Positions 8,448 to 18,240 of a stretch of 64,000 bases of DNA are shown one piece after another. Positions within the stretch are counted from its first letter, which is position 1, and the number at the start of each line of letters is the position of its first letter. Made by a program: the position numbers and the translations under genes. The DNA is taken from NCBI GenBank assembly GCA_965242845.1, contig CBDETC010000002.1:930001-994000 (forward strand), given 5' to 3'. Source of the stretch: RHLJ01 sp965242845. Lineage in GTDB: Bacteria; Bacteroidota; Rhodothermia; Balneolales; Balneolaceae. The notes beneath the pieces are model-generated. The model saw only the letters and a program-made list of their open reading frames with translations. It had not been told where the DNA came from and made no database searches.

Positions 8448-9842
8448 ATGTATAAAATTATTGGTCTGGCTAAAGAAATAGAATCGCCAGAAAATCCCGG
8501 AGCTCTAGAGAAAAGAGTCGCGCTTATCCCAAACGACGTACAACAGCTTGTTGAATTCGGTTGTGAAGTTTCTGTTGAATATGGAGCTGGCGAGGGAGTT
8601 GGTTTTTCTGACCAGGAATATGTTGACGCTGGTGCAACCCTTCAAAACAATACTGAGCTTTATAAAAACAAGGATCTTGTTATCAAGTTCAAAGGCCCTG
8701 CCATGGAAAGCATTCCGTTAATGAAGCAAGGCTGTACCTTGTTTTGCATGGCTCATTTCAGCTCTTTTCCTGAACGAGCACAACTATTGGAGAAGCATCA
8801 GATTAATGTAGTGGCTATGGAATATGTGGTTCAGTCGCCTGAAAAACTCCCGAAGGAATTGGTGCTTGGACTTATGGCAGCAGACAACTGCGTTGAAATG
8901 GATCTGCGAAGAGCCGGGGTAGATATGGACGAATTTCATGTAATCGGTTATTCAGAACGAATGAGTGGAGTTATCCGACGATTAATGAATCACTCCCCTT
9001 CCAGATTAACACTGCACCCAATGGACGTTGCTTTCGATGAACTTGGCGATTTACATAAACATTCTGTTGTAGTTTTTGATTCAGAAATCTTTGATAAAGC
9101 AAACTCTCTTATCGGCAAACTAGAAGAACTAGATATACGCTATTACGATGTACATCCTTTTGTAGAAAACTATGGAAGAGAGGCTTTAAAGTATTATCGA
9201 AAAGTAAATCCAGCTCCTGAATTTGGGAAACGTAAGATCGAGGCCTTACATGAAACGGGAAGAGCTGGCGCTCGATACGGATTGGAATTACTCCTTAAGG
9301 CCAGCCAAAAAAAGATGGACGCTTCAGCAGCAACCGCTGTTATTCTAGGATATGGAAATGTAGGCATGGGAGCCATCCACGAATGTTATGAAGCAGGAGT
9401 GCGAACCATCAAAGTACTTGGCAAGGCTCATACTAAATCTGGCGAAATTGAGTCCTATATCGAATCTGCTGATTTAATAATCAATGGTGCTGAACAACCT
9501 GCTCACCTTAGAGGAATAAATTACCTGGTAACCAGAGATCATGCTAAAAGTTTGCTTGAAAAAGGTACGGTTGTCATCGACTTAATTGGTGGAAGCGCCT
9601 CAAACAGAAGTGCTGTCGAAAATGTAATCGAGTGTACTTACCTCACTGACCCATATTTTGAAGAAGATGGTATTCTTTTTTCTGCGTTATGGGGATGGCC
9701 AATGATGGGTTTCATGAGAGAAACAGCCATCAAGTACAGTGGACAAATTGCTGAGATTCTACTTGGAGAAGATCAGTTTATTCAAGGTCTTGACCAGCTA
9801 GCCCCAGGGGTTGAAAAAGCATTAGTCTGTGGAAGATTTTGA
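8448..9842 (+). CDS. Alanine dehydrogenase/PNT-family NAD(P)-dependent oxidoreductase
   Basis: 464 residues. The N-terminal half matches the alanine dehydrogenase/pyridine-nucleotide-transhydrogenase N domain: GLAKEIESPENPGALEKRVALIPNDV, then VEYGAGEGVGFSDQEYVDAGA. A Rossmann segment VILGYGNVGMGA lies near residues 295-306. It is longer than classical alanine dehydrogenase (about 370), and its C-terminal part also recalls saccharopine/lysine-oxoglutarate reductase relatives. The substrate is therefore uncertain; an amino acid is likely. Probably co-transcribed with the VOC gene just upstream. Confidence 0.7.
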   Translation: MYKIIGLAKEIESPENPGALEKRVALIPNDVQQLVEFGCEVSVEYGAGEGVGFSDQEYVDAGATLQNNTELYKNKDLVIKFKGPAMESIPLMKQGCTLFCMAHFSSFPERAQLLEKHQINVVAMEYVVQSPEKLPKELVLGLMAADNCVEMDLRRAGVDMDEFHVIGYSERMSGVIRRLMNHSPSRLTLHPMDVAFDELGDLHKHSVVVFDSEIFDKANSLIGKLEELDIRYYDVHPFVENYGREALKYYRKVNPAPEFGKRKIEALHETGRAGARYGLELLLKASQKKMDASAATAVILGYGNVGMGAIHECYEAGVRTIKVLGKAHTKSGEIESYIESADLIINGAEQPAHLRGINYLVTRDHAKSLLEKGTVVIDLIGGSASNRSAVENVIECTYLTDPYFEEDGILFSALWGWPMMGFMRETAIKYSGQIAEILLGEDQFIQGLDQLAPGVEKALVCGRF

Positions 9843-9960
9843 GTATTTCTTTCAACTTAATTTCACAGAAAAACGAAACTACAACGATGTAATAAATCGT
9901 GCGACTTTGTGACTAATGATGTATTGTTGCACCTGACCATTCAAAACAAGAACCTATTCT

Positions 9961-10857
9961 ATGAAGCTGACTTTATCCAACATTTCGAAAACCTATAAAA
10001 ATGGGGTTAAAGCCCTCGATAATGTTTCTGTAGAAATCGAAGCTGGTATGTTTGGATTACTTGGTCCAAATGGTGCGGGCAAGTCTACTTTAATGAGAAC
10101 CATTGCTACTCTTCAGGAACCAGATTCAGGTTCGGCTTTTTTGGATGACCTGGATATCCTCACCAAACAAATTGAACTCCGCAAAGTATTGGGTTACTTA
10201 CCTCAATCATTTGGGGTATATCCGAAAATGAGCGCCGAAGATTTACTGGACTATTTTGCCAAGTTGAAGGGGATATCCAGCAAAGCTGAGCGCAACAAGA
10301 TTGTTAATGCAGCACTTGAAGTAACCAACCTTTTTGAGGTAAGAAGAAAAAATGTAGCGGGTTATTCAGGTGGGATGAAACAGCGTTTTGGTATTGCTCA
10401 GCTCTTATTGAATAATCCGAAACTTATCATTGTGGATGAGCCTACGGCTGGTCTTGATCCTGCGGAGCGGAATCGTTTCTTGAACGTCCTTCGTGAGATT
10501 GGAACCAACAACATCGTGATTTTCTCTACACACATTGTAGATGACGTTAAAGAGCTCTGCACCGATATGGCCATTATGAATGGAGGTAAAATTCTGGCTC
10601 ATCAAACACCTGAAGAATCTACCAAACAACTGGAAGGTCAAATCTGGACAAAGAATATCCAGCGTGATGAACTAGAAGCTCACGAAGCCTCCTTTAATGT
10701 AATTTCCTCCAACTTTAACCAGGATAACAGTCTCAATATTCGTGTACACAGCTTAACCAAGCCTGACGAAAGCTTCTCGGCAAAAACCCCTGAGTTGGAA
10801 GATGTCTACTTTGTGACTCTTCATCAGGATCAACAAACTGTTGAAGCAGGAGCCTAA
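9961..10857 (+). CDS. ABC transporter ATP-binding protein
   Basis: A 298-residue ATPase with Walker A GPNGAGKST (35-43), signature YSGGMKQR, Walker B LIIVDEPTAGLDP and the switch His in FSTHIVDD. It resembles the CcmA/NatA-type ATPases that drive ABC-2 exporters. The stop is 2 bp from the ATG of the next gene, an ABC-2 permease fused to a peptidase, so the two should form one transporter. Confidence 0.93.
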   Translation: MKLTLSNISKTYKNGVKALDNVSVEIEAGMFGLLGPNGAGKSTLMRTIATLQEPDSGSAFLDDLDILTKQIELRKVLGYLPQSFGVYPKMSAEDLLDYFAKLKGISSKAERNKIVNAALEVTNLFEVRRKNVAGYSGGMKQRFGIAQLLLNNPKLIIVDEPTAGLDPAERNRFLNVLREIGTNNIVIFSTHIVDDVKELCTDMAIMNGGKILAHQTPEESTKQLEGQIWTKNIQRDELEAHEASFNVISSNFNQDNSLNIRVHSLTKPDESFSAKTPELEDVYFVTLHQDQQTVEAGA

Positions 10858-10859
10858 TC

Positions 10860-13800
10860 ATGTTCTTCAATATTTTTTGGTTTGAAATAAAGGCCTGGTT
10901 CAAAAAGCCGCTCTTCTATATTTACTCAGGAGTGATGTTCCTGCTTTCTGTATTTATAATGGCAGCCGCAGCGGGAATTTTTGAGGGTATTACAGCAAGT
11001 ATTAACTCGGTGACTATCGTCAATTCTCCTATTGCGATAAATGGCATCCTCAACGAAATGACCTTATTCATTTATTTCCTGCTACCCTCAATAATTGGCG
11101 GGACTATCTATAAGGACTTCCAGCATGAGATGTATTCCATCACCTTCTCTTACCCATTTAGGAAATGGGAATATCTATTCGCGAAGTTTTTAAGCGGTAT
11201 GGTCATCGCGCTTATCATTGTTGTGGTAACAGCTATTGGTATTATGCTTGGCTCGGTTATGCCAGGTACCAACCCCGATCTCCTCGGGCCGTTCCGATTG
11301 ATGAGTTATCTGCAGTCTTTCATCATGTTCATTATCCCGAACATCCTCTTTTACGGAGCCATCGTTTTTGCTGTAGTAACTTTTATGAGAAGTGTAAGTG
11401 TAGGCTTCCTGGTTATTCTTGGGTTAATCATAGCTCAGAGCTTTGCAAATATTCTAACCTTAGACCTGGACAACAAAGTGCTTTCTGCTATGCTAGATCC
11501 TTTCGGGTTCCAGGCACTTAACTACTACACAGAATACTGGACGATTTACGAGCAAAATGAAAACCCACTTCCCTGGGAAAGTATTATTATGTACAACCGA
11601 TTGCTTTGGTCTGGAATTGGTGTACTTACCTTTGGGCTGGTCTATTATAGCTTCAGCTTTAGTCAGCAAGCATTCACTTTCAATTTTTTCAAAAAACCAG
11701 GAGAAGCTGTTACCAAGAAAAACTTCGGCAGCATACTTGCAGTTCAACTTCCAAAAGTTTCTTACGATCATTCCTTTGCGCAGCATCTCAAACTGGCGTG
11801 GAGCACTTCTAATACCGACTTAAAGTATATCATAAAAGGCTGGCCTTTTATCATCATCACCATTATCGGGATTTTGATTTCGCTGGTTACCATTACCATT
11901 GGTGGTGAAATCTATGGCACGGATACTCTTCCGGTTACCTGGCAAATGCTCGAACTTCCCGGCACCTTTTTTGGTCTGTTCATCAACCTGCTCACCTTTT
12001 TATATGCTGGAATCTTACTTCATAGAAGCAGGACGTACAAAGTAGATCAACTGGTTCATTCTACTCCAATTCCCAATTGGTCTCTATTACTATCCAAGTT
12101 TTTTGCCCTGGTAAAAATGCAGGCGCTACTCCTTGGAACCATAATGCTTGTTGGCATTGGAGTACAGATGTTTAACGGGTACTATAAATTTGAGATCGGA
12201 CAATACCTTTTTAATCTATATGGAATAGAACTTATCCATGTTGTCATTTGGGGTTTGCTTGCTATTTTTGTTCACACCTGGTTTAAAAATTACTACATCG
12301 GTTTTTTCCTCCTGTTGCTGTTGTCTATTGGCCTCACCTTTATTGATGGCATCGGCATTGAACAGGACATTTTTAAATACAATAGCGGCCCTAATGCCAA
12401 CTATTCTGATATGAATGGTTACGGCAGCTCGTTAGGGATTTATTTCGTGTATAAAATCTACTGGTTACTGCTTGGAATCAGCATGTATATCTTGTCCATT
12501 CTTTTCCTCAATAGAGGATTAGCCGATCGATTTAAGGGACGCTGGGCAAAGGCCAAAAAAGAATTCTCTCCGGTATTGTCTTCTCTTCTTGTGTTTTCAT
12601 TTGGAGCCTTCATGTTCATAGGTGGGTACATCTATTATGTAAACAATATTGAGAACGAATACTTCTCTTCTAAAGAATGGGAAGCCAGAAGAGCTCAATG
12701 GGAGATAAATTATGGAAAGTATGAACACGTTCCACAACCTAGAATTGTGAGTGCGAATATAGACCTGGATATCTATCCGAAAACGAGAGATTTCAAAGCA
12801 ACAGGAACCTATATCCTAAAGAATAAAACGCCTTTTGCTATCGACTCTATCCATATAGATCACAGCGGTGATGAAGCTACCTTTGATTTCGAGGCAGACT
12901 ATGAATTAGTTATGGAAGATGATTCCATGAATTACGACATCTTCCAATTGGCGGAACCTTTACAGCCGGGAGATTCTGTAGTGTTCAACTTTGAGGTATG
13001 GAATGCTCCAAATACCATCCTTCGAAATAACTCTCCAATCTTGTACAACGGAACCTTCATCAACAATGGGCTCTTCCCGAGAATTGGATATAACCCTCAA
13101 GGTGAGTTGATCGGTGAAGATTCCAGGGAAAAATTCGGACTTCCACCCAAAGAACGTATGGCTCCGCAAACTGATAGTGCTTCTCTTCAGAATAACTACA
13201 TCTCTTATGATGCAGACTGGATCGATTTTGAAACCACAATTAGCACTTCTCCTGATCAGATAGCGATAGCTCCCGGGTATTTACAAAGAGAATGGGAAGA
13301 AAATGGTCGCCGCTATTTCCATTACAAAATGGATAGCAAGATGCTCAATTTCTATTCCTTTATGTCGGCCCGATTTGAAGTCGCACGTGATTCCTGGAAT
13401 GGATTGCCTATTGAAATCTACTACCATAAAGATCATGATTATAATATTGACCGGATGATCAAAGGAGTGAAACGAGGATTAGATTATTTCACAGAGGAAT
13501 TCAGCCCATACCAGCATAAGCAGGTTCGAATTCTGGAATTCCCTCGAACCAGCGGAGGTTTTGCTCAGTCCTTTGCCAACACCATTCCCTATTCAGAAGC
13601 CATCGGCTTCATCGCTAAGGTGGACGACGAAAACGAAGATGGAGTAGATTACCCATTCAGTATCACTGCCCATGAAGTAGCTCACCAATGGTGGGCGCAC
13701 CAAGTAATTGGTGCCAATGTTCAGGGGGCTACCGTGATGTCAGAAAGTCTTTCTGAATACAGCTCCTTAAAAGTGCTGGAAAAGGAATACGGAGAAGGAC

Positions 13801-14516
13801 AGATGCGCACTTTCCTAAAAGATGCTTTGGATAGCTACCTCACCGGCCGTGCCCTGGAAGGAACCAGAGAGCGACCACTCATTTACAATGAGAATCAGCA
13901 GTACATCCATTACAACAAAGGATCTCTAGTGCTGTATGCGTTAAGCGATTACATCGGAGAATCTGTGATGAATGACGCTCTTAGCCAGTATATAGATGCC
14001 GTCGCTTTCCAGGACGCTCCTTATACCACAGCTACCGAGTTTACTAGCTTCCTGGAAGAAGTCACCCCGGATTCGTTAAAGTACCTGATTCATGATATGT
14101 TCAGAACCATCACTTTGTATGATAACCAGGTAAAAGAAACGAACTTCACAGAAACTGAAGATGGGAAATACGAAGTAGAGCTGACGGTACAAACAGTGAA
14201 ATATGCCAACAGCGAACGTGGCAAGCGTATTTATACAAATGCGGAAGGGGACAGCCTGAGCCTGGAAGTAGAAGGAAGATCACGACCCGTGCTTTCTCTT
14301 CCTCTCCAAGACTGGATTGATGTAGGCGTTTTTACAACAGATGAAGATGGAAAGGAAAAAGTGCTTTACCTGAAAAAGCATAAGTTCGATTCTATCGAAA
14401 CTACAATAACAATTACGGTGGATGAAGAGCCCACTACCGCAGGTATTGATCCTTATAACAAACTCATTGATACCGTTTCGGACGACAACCGAAGACCAGT
14501 GAGAAAATTGGACTAA
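10860..14516 (+). CDS. ABC-2 permease fused to M1-family metallopeptidase
   Basis: A 1218-residue two-part protein. Residues 1 to about 600 contain two blocks of membrane helices, as in ABC-2 type permeases (the last helix near GAFMFIGGYIYYV). The remaining ~600 residues, predicted extracytoplasmic, form an M1 aminopeptidase-like domain with zinc motif HEVAHQWW (H938, H942) and a downstream Glu in SESLSEYSS. Such fusions occur in Bacteroidota genomes next to an ATPase, as here. The transported substrate is unknown; the peptidase may process an exported peptide. It converges with the DUF2911 gene, stops 3 bp apart. Confidence 0.9.
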   Translation: MFFNIFWFEIKAWFKKPLFYIYSGVMFLLSVFIMAAAAGIFEGITASINSVTIVNSPIAINGILNEMTLFIYFLLPSIIGGTIYKDFQHEMYSITFSYPFRKWEYLFAKFLSGMVIALIIVVVTAIGIMLGSVMPGTNPDLLGPFRLMSYLQSFIMFIIPNILFYGAIVFAVVTFMRSVSVGFLVILGLIIAQSFANILTLDLDNKVLSAMLDPFGFQALNYYTEYWTIYEQNENPLPWESIIMYNRLLWSGIGVLTFGLVYYSFSFSQQAFTFNFFKKPGEAVTKKNFGSILAVQLPKVSYDHSFAQHLKLAWSTSNTDLKYIIKGWPFIIITIIGILISLVTITIGGEIYGTDTLPVTWQMLELPGTFFGLFINLLTFLYAGILLHRSRTYKVDQLVHSTPIPNWSLLLSKFFALVKMQALLLGTIMLVGIGVQMFNGYYKFEIGQYLFNLYGIELIHVVIWGLLAIFVHTWFKNYYIGFFLLLLLSIGLTFIDGIGIEQDIFKYNSGPNANYSDMNGYGSSLGIYFVYKIYWLLLGISMYILSILFLNRGLADRFKGRWAKAKKEFSPVLSSLLVFSFGAFMFIGGYIYYVNNIENEYFSSKEWEARRAQWEINYGKYEHVPQPRIVSANIDLDIYPKTRDFKATGTYILKNKTPFAIDSIHIDHSGDEATFDFEADYELVMEDDSMNYDIFQLAEPLQPGDSVVFNFEVWNAPNTILRNNSPILYNGTFINNGLFPRIGYNPQGELIGEDSREKFGLPPKERMAPQTDSASLQNNYISYDADWIDFETTISTSPDQIAIAPGYLQREWEENGRRYFHYKMDSKMLNFYSFMSARFEVARDSWNGLPIEIYYHKDHDYNIDRMIKGVKRGLDYFTEEFSPYQHKQVRILEFPRTSGGFAQSFANTIPYSEAIGFIAKVDDENEDGVDYPFSITAHEVAHQWWAHQVIGANVQGATVMSESLSEYSSLKVLEKEYGEGQMRTFLKDALDSYLTGRALEGTRERPLIYNENQQYIHYNKGSLVLYALSDYIGESVMNDALSQYIDAVAFQDAPYTTATEFTSFLEEVTPDSLKYLIHDMFRTITLYDNQVKETNFTETEDGKYEVELTVQTVKYANSERGKRIYTNAEGDSLSLEVEGRSRPVLSLPLQDWIDVGVFTTDEDGKEKVLYLKKHKFDSIETTITITVDEEPTTAGIDPYNKLIDTVSDDNRRPVRKLD

Positions 14517-14519
14517 TTA

Positions 14520-15044
14520 TTAGAGGTTAATTCGAAGGGGAACAATTGTTGTTCCCCAATGAAATCTCAATACTGTAGAATCTTCAGTCACTTCTGGAAA
14601 GTAAAAGGCTAGCACTTCCATATGGGCTCCTTCTTCGGGAATAGCGGTAATTCTTAATTCGTCTTCTCCTTCCGGGTATCGACTATGCCAGGCATCCCAC
14701 TGGTTGCTAAAAATAAACGTCCATTCGGTTTCTCCCGGAATGGTCCAGACACTGTACTTTCCTTTCTTCAACTCACTCCCATTGATCGTAACATCTTCAG
14801 AAAGTTCAATGGTAGTGGCCTCATTTGCACCGGGCATCCAGACAGCATCCTGCTTCACAATCCCTCCATCACCAAATAACACTCTTCCTCGAGCTACCGG
14901 ACGATGGTATTCAATACTGATCGTAGTTTGAGCAACCTGCTGCGATACAGTTCCTTTTTGGCTTTTTCGTACCGATTGAGCTTGTGTCGGCTCAATAAAT
15001 ACCAGACTAAAGAATAGAACAATGGCTAGAAGTGATTTCAGCAT
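14520..15044 (-). CDS. DUF2911 secreted protein
   Basis: 174 residues: signal peptide ending near EPTQAQ, then the DUF2911 pattern IEYHRPVARGRVLFGDGGIV..., VWMPGANEATTIELSEDV, LKKGKYSVWTIPGE and WTFIFSNQW. DUF2911 proteins are Bacteroidota-typical, small and beta-rich, exported, and without assigned function. Its ATG overlaps the stop of the isomerase gene (TAATG), so it is the last gene of the sugar operon. Confidence 0.85.
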   Translation of the reverse strand: MLKSLLAIVLFFSLVFIEPTQAQSVRKSQKGTVSQQVAQTTISIEYHRPVARGRVLFGDGGIVKQDAVWMPGANEATTIELSEDVTINGSELKKGKYSVWTIPGETEWTFIFSNQWDAWHSRYPEGEDELRITAIPEEGAHMEVLAFYFPEVTEDSTVLRFHWGTTIVPLRINL

Positions 15045-16099
15045 TAATCGATTCCCAGAATCTTTCTGTTTTTAGCTTCATCCACATCACCACCGGCAAA
15101 ATCATCAAATGCCTTTTCAGTCACTTCGATAATATGTGCCTGGATAAATGGAGCTCCTTCTTCCGCTCCCTGTTCAGGAGATTTAATGCAGCACTCCCAT
15201 TCCATTACCGCCCAGCCATCATATCCATACTGGCTCAGCTTTGAGAAAATAGCTGCGAAATCAATTTGTCCATCTCCAAGAGAACGGAATCGACCAGGAC
15301 GGTCCGCCCATCCCTGGTACCCACCATACACACCAGACTTTCCAGTTGGATTGAACTCAGCATCCTTAACGTGGAACATGCGAATGTACTCATGATAAAA
15401 ATCGATGTGCTGCAGATAATCTAATTGTTGAAGTACATAATGACTCGGATCATACAGCATCTTAACCGAACTATGATTTCCGGTAGCTTCCAGGAATCGC
15501 TCAAAGGTTACGCCATCATGTAAATCTTCTCCGGGATGAATTTCATAGCACACCTCTACGCCTTCGTCTTTACAATGATCCAGGATAGGCATCCATCGCT
15601 TAGCTAGCTCCTCAAATGCATTTTCAACCAGACCTGCCGGACGTTGTGGCCATGGATACATAAAAGGCCAGGCCAGTGCACCGGAAAAGCTCGCCATTAC
15701 ATTGATTCCAAGATGCTTACTTGCTGTTGCAGCATATTTCACCTGCTGCTTGGCCCATTCGGTTCGCTCTTTAGGCTTTCCCTGCAGATTATCCGGAGCA
15801 AAAGCATCAAACATAGTATCAAAAGCGGGATGTACGGCTACTAACTGCCCTTGTAAATGAGTAGACAATTCGGATATCTCCAGCCCGGCTTCATTTACAA
15901 TCCCTTTGATCTCATCGCAATAATCTTTGCTTGTACCTGCTTTCTTCAAATCTATCACCCGTCCATCCCAACTTGGAATTTGAACAGCTTTGTACCCTAA
16001 TCCTGCGGCCCATTCGCATATACTCTTCAGGTTGTTGAAGGGCTCAACGTCATCCATAAATTGGGCCAGGAAAATGGCAGGTCCTTTAATAGTTTTCAT
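15044..16099 (-). CDS. Sugar phosphate isomerase/epimerase (TIM barrel)
   Basis: 351 residues with the xylose-isomerase-like TIM-barrel features: VQIPSWDGR, VCYEIHPGEDLHD (metal Glu/His), MLYDPSHYVLQQ (Asp/His) and FHVKDAEF, ending with GYDGWAVMEWECC (Glu). These acidic and His residues form the divalent-metal site in this family, which isomerises or epimerises keto sugars and inositols. It lies 66 bp downstream of a Gfo/Idh/MocA oxidoreductase, a pairing typical of sugar or inositol catabolism. The exact substrate is not readable. Confidence 0.85.
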   Translation of the reverse strand: MKTIKGPAIFLAQFMDDVEPFNNLKSICEWAAGLGYKAVQIPSWDGRVIDLKKAGTSKDYCDEIKGIVNEAGLEISELSTHLQGQLVAVHPAFDTMFDAFAPDNLQGKPKERTEWAKQQVKYAATASKHLGINVMASFSGALAWPFMYPWPQRPAGLVENAFEELAKRWMPILDHCKDEGVEVCYEIHPGEDLHDGVTFERFLEATGNHSSVKMLYDPSHYVLQQLDYLQHIDFYHEYIRMFHVKDAEFNPTGKSGVYGGYQGWADRPGRFRSLGDGQIDFAAIFSKLSQYGYDGWAVMEWECCIKSPEQGAEEGAPFIQAHIIEVTEKAFDDFAGGDVDEAKNRKILGID

Positions 16100-16165
16100 C
16101 TCAATTATCTCCTAAAATTTATTTTCTTCCTTTGATTCTACTTCGTCTATTGAATTTTTAATTCA

Positions 16166-17326
16166 TTAGTGTTCAACATTGATCCAGACATTGCCTTTTT
16201 CAGTGGACTCTACTACTGCATCAACCATACTCATCCCATGAACTCCATCATCAATCTGGGGATAGTCATACACTTCCAGGTCATGGTCTTCACCTGAATA
16301 ATGAGCTCTCACATGCATCGCAAAATTTCTGTAGATATTCGCAAAAGCCTCTAAGTATCCTTCCGGGTGACCCGCCGGTGTTCTTGAATTAGCCTGAGCT
16401 GCTTCCGTTACATAGCCCGTTCCTGCACGATACACTTCGGCAGCTTTATCCGTCCAACCAATCAATAATGTATTTGGGTCTCGTTGTGTCCAGGTTACTC
16501 CACCTTTCTCACCATATACCCGAACTTTAATTGCATTTTCTTCACCAGCAGAAATTTGAGAAACGGATAATACTCCTGGCACACCACCTTCAAACTCCAA
16601 CAGCGCATTCGCATCATCATCCAACAACCTTCCAGGAACTACTTTTGAGAGTTGGGACAGTACCTTTGTAATATTTAAACCGGACACGTACTCCGCCATG
16701 TTAGCTGCGTGAGTTCCAATATCACCATAGGCTCCACTTTTCCCGGAACGAGATGGGTCCGTTCTCCACGCAGCCTGCTTTTGGTCGGAATCTTCCAGTT
16801 TTTCAGACAGCCAGCCTTGTGGATATTCCACAGAAATTTTTCTTACCGCACCAAACTTCCCTGACTTCACCAACTGGCGAGCTTCCTTCACCATCGGGTA
16901 ACCTGTATACGTGTGAGTTAATGCGAAAGGTAATCCAGTTTCCTTCACCTTATCACGAATGGCGAAGGCCTCTTCCATATTGAAGCAAAGAGGTTTATCA
17001 ATAATCACCGGGAAGCCATGGTCCAGGGCCATAATAGCAGGATCAGCATGTACATGGTTAGGCGTTACAATTGAAACGATATCCATCCGTACATCTTCCG
17101 GCAGGGCTGCTTCTTGTTCAATCATCTCTTTGTAAGAACCATATACTCTTGATGGATCAAGAAACAATTCCTCTCCGGTCTTTTTTGATTTCTCAGGACT
17201 ACTGCTGAAGGCTCCACATACTAGCTCAATTTGTCCATCTAGATTTGCGGCAAGGCGGTGAACTGCTCCAATAAAGGCTCCAACACCGCCGCCTATCATC
17301 CCCATTCTCAACTTACGATTATTCAT
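16166..17326 (-). CDS. Gfo/Idh/MocA-family oxidoreductase
   Basis: 386 residues. The N-terminal NAD(P)-binding fold starts RMGMIGGGVGAFIGAVHR, has VSIVTPNHVHADPAIMAL and the family Lys in PVIIDKPLCF (K of the EKP-like motif). The C-terminal part has GAYGDIGTHAANMAEYV, with catalytic Asp/His as in inositol dehydrogenase relatives. The family oxidises hydroxyls of sugars, inositols or their derivatives. First gene of a three-gene operon (oxidoreductase, isomerase, DUF2911). Confidence 0.87.
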   Translation of the reverse strand: MNNRKLRMGMIGGGVGAFIGAVHRLAANLDGQIELVCGAFSSSPEKSKKTGEELFLDPSRVYGSYKEMIEQEAALPEDVRMDIVSIVTPNHVHADPAIMALDHGFPVIIDKPLCFNMEEAFAIRDKVKETGLPFALTHTYTGYPMVKEARQLVKSGKFGAVRKISVEYPQGWLSEKLEDSDQKQAAWRTDPSRSGKSGAYGDIGTHAANMAEYVSGLNITKVLSQLSKVVPGRLLDDDANALLEFEGGVPGVLSVSQISAGEENAIKVRVYGEKGGVTWTQRDPNTLLIGWTDKAAEVYRAGTGYVTEAAQANSRTPAGHPEGYLEAFANIYRNFAMHVRAHYSGEDHDLEVYDYPQIDDGVHGMSMVDAVVESTEKGNVWINVEH

Positions 17327-17539
17327 TCCAGTCTAATTCGGGTTTTGGTTTATTTATTAGGGCGAGCAAGTAATGAAGAAAGACACAATTTTAAAAGCAG
17401 AGAATTTTTTTCTTGGATGAGATTCATACACTAAGATTAGCCCTGGTAAATAATTAACCCACCCCTCACCCCCCCTCCTAGGAGGGGAGGATCTGGTAAA
17501 AAAATTCGGTTTTTAAGTAGAAGAGAGTACCTTCCTTTT
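17327..17539. repeat. Intergenic region with one G/C-run hairpin repeat copy
   Basis: 213 bp between divergent genes. At 17457-17497 there is an AACCCACCCCTC unit followed by the perfect palindrome CCCCTCCTAGGAGGGG (17472-17487). The same kind of sequence appears as an inverted pair at 50422-50554. The rest is AT-rich promoter-like DNA with no ORF called. Confidence 0.6.
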
Positions 17540-18169
17540 ATGTCCAATCCCCTGTTCAAAAAATTGCAGCTTAAAGACGATTTTTCGGTCCTCTTGATGA
17601 ACTCTAACCCGAACGTTCATCCGCTTTTTGAAGGAATCCGCATTGAGTTTTCGTCTTTGAAAGATGAACATTTTGACTCGGTAATTCTCTTCACTAAAAA
17701 CGAATCTGAGCTTCAGGAATGGATTCCAAAGGCTACCGATAAGCAAAAGAAGGAAGGCCAGCTATGGCTTTCTTATCCTAAGAAATCCGGCAGTATTGAT
17801 ACAGACTTAACTCGTGACAATACCTGGGGAGCAGTAAAAGCGTTTGGGCTTGAGCCGGTAAGACTCATCTCTCTGAATGAGGATTGGTCAAGCATGAGAC
17901 TGGTTAACAAAGCTGATCGAAAAACTCCGTCCAGGTTTGGGCAGGATCCCCCGGGAGTCGACCGAAAAACAAAAACGGTTAATCCTCCTGAAGATCTTGC
18001 AGAAGCACTTAAGGATAATCCGAAGGCAAATTCCTTTTTTGAGTCACTCGCTTTTAGTCACAAAAGGGAGTATGTGGCCTGGATTTATGAAGCAAAAAAA
18101 GAAGACACCCGACAGCGCCGGGTTACTAAAATCATCGAACTATTAATTGAAGGGAGAAAGACCCGGTAA
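17540..18169 (+). CDS. DUF3052-like / YdeI (OmdA) two-domain protein
   Basis: 209 residues, cytoplasmic. The N-terminal ~120 residues resemble DUF3052: HFDSVILFTKNESELQEWIPKA, GQLWLSYPKKSGSIDTDLTRD, WGAVKAFGLEPVRLISLNEDWSSMR. The C-terminal ~65 residues are the YdeI/OmpD-associated helical domain: PPEDLAEALKDNPKANSFFESL, HKREYVAWIYEAK, TRQRRVTKIIELL. YdeI relatives have been linked to protection against peptides or bacteriocins in enterics; the role here is not established. Monocistronic or with the DUF2461 gene 71 bp downstream. Confidence 0.75.
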   Translation: MSNPLFKKLQLKDDFSVLLMNSNPNVHPLFEGIRIEFSSLKDEHFDSVILFTKNESELQEWIPKATDKQKKEGQLWLSYPKKSGSIDTDLTRDNTWGAVKAFGLEPVRLISLNEDWSSMRLVNKADRKTPSRFGQDPPGVDRKTKTVNPPEDLAEALKDNPKANSFFESLAFSHKREYVAWIYEAKKEDTRQRRVTKIIELLIEGRKTR

Positions 18170-18240
18170 TCCCAAAACAAGCCTACCCATACCTATGATT
18201 TTAGGCTTTCACGCACATTTTACATCTTAGAGAAAAAAGC

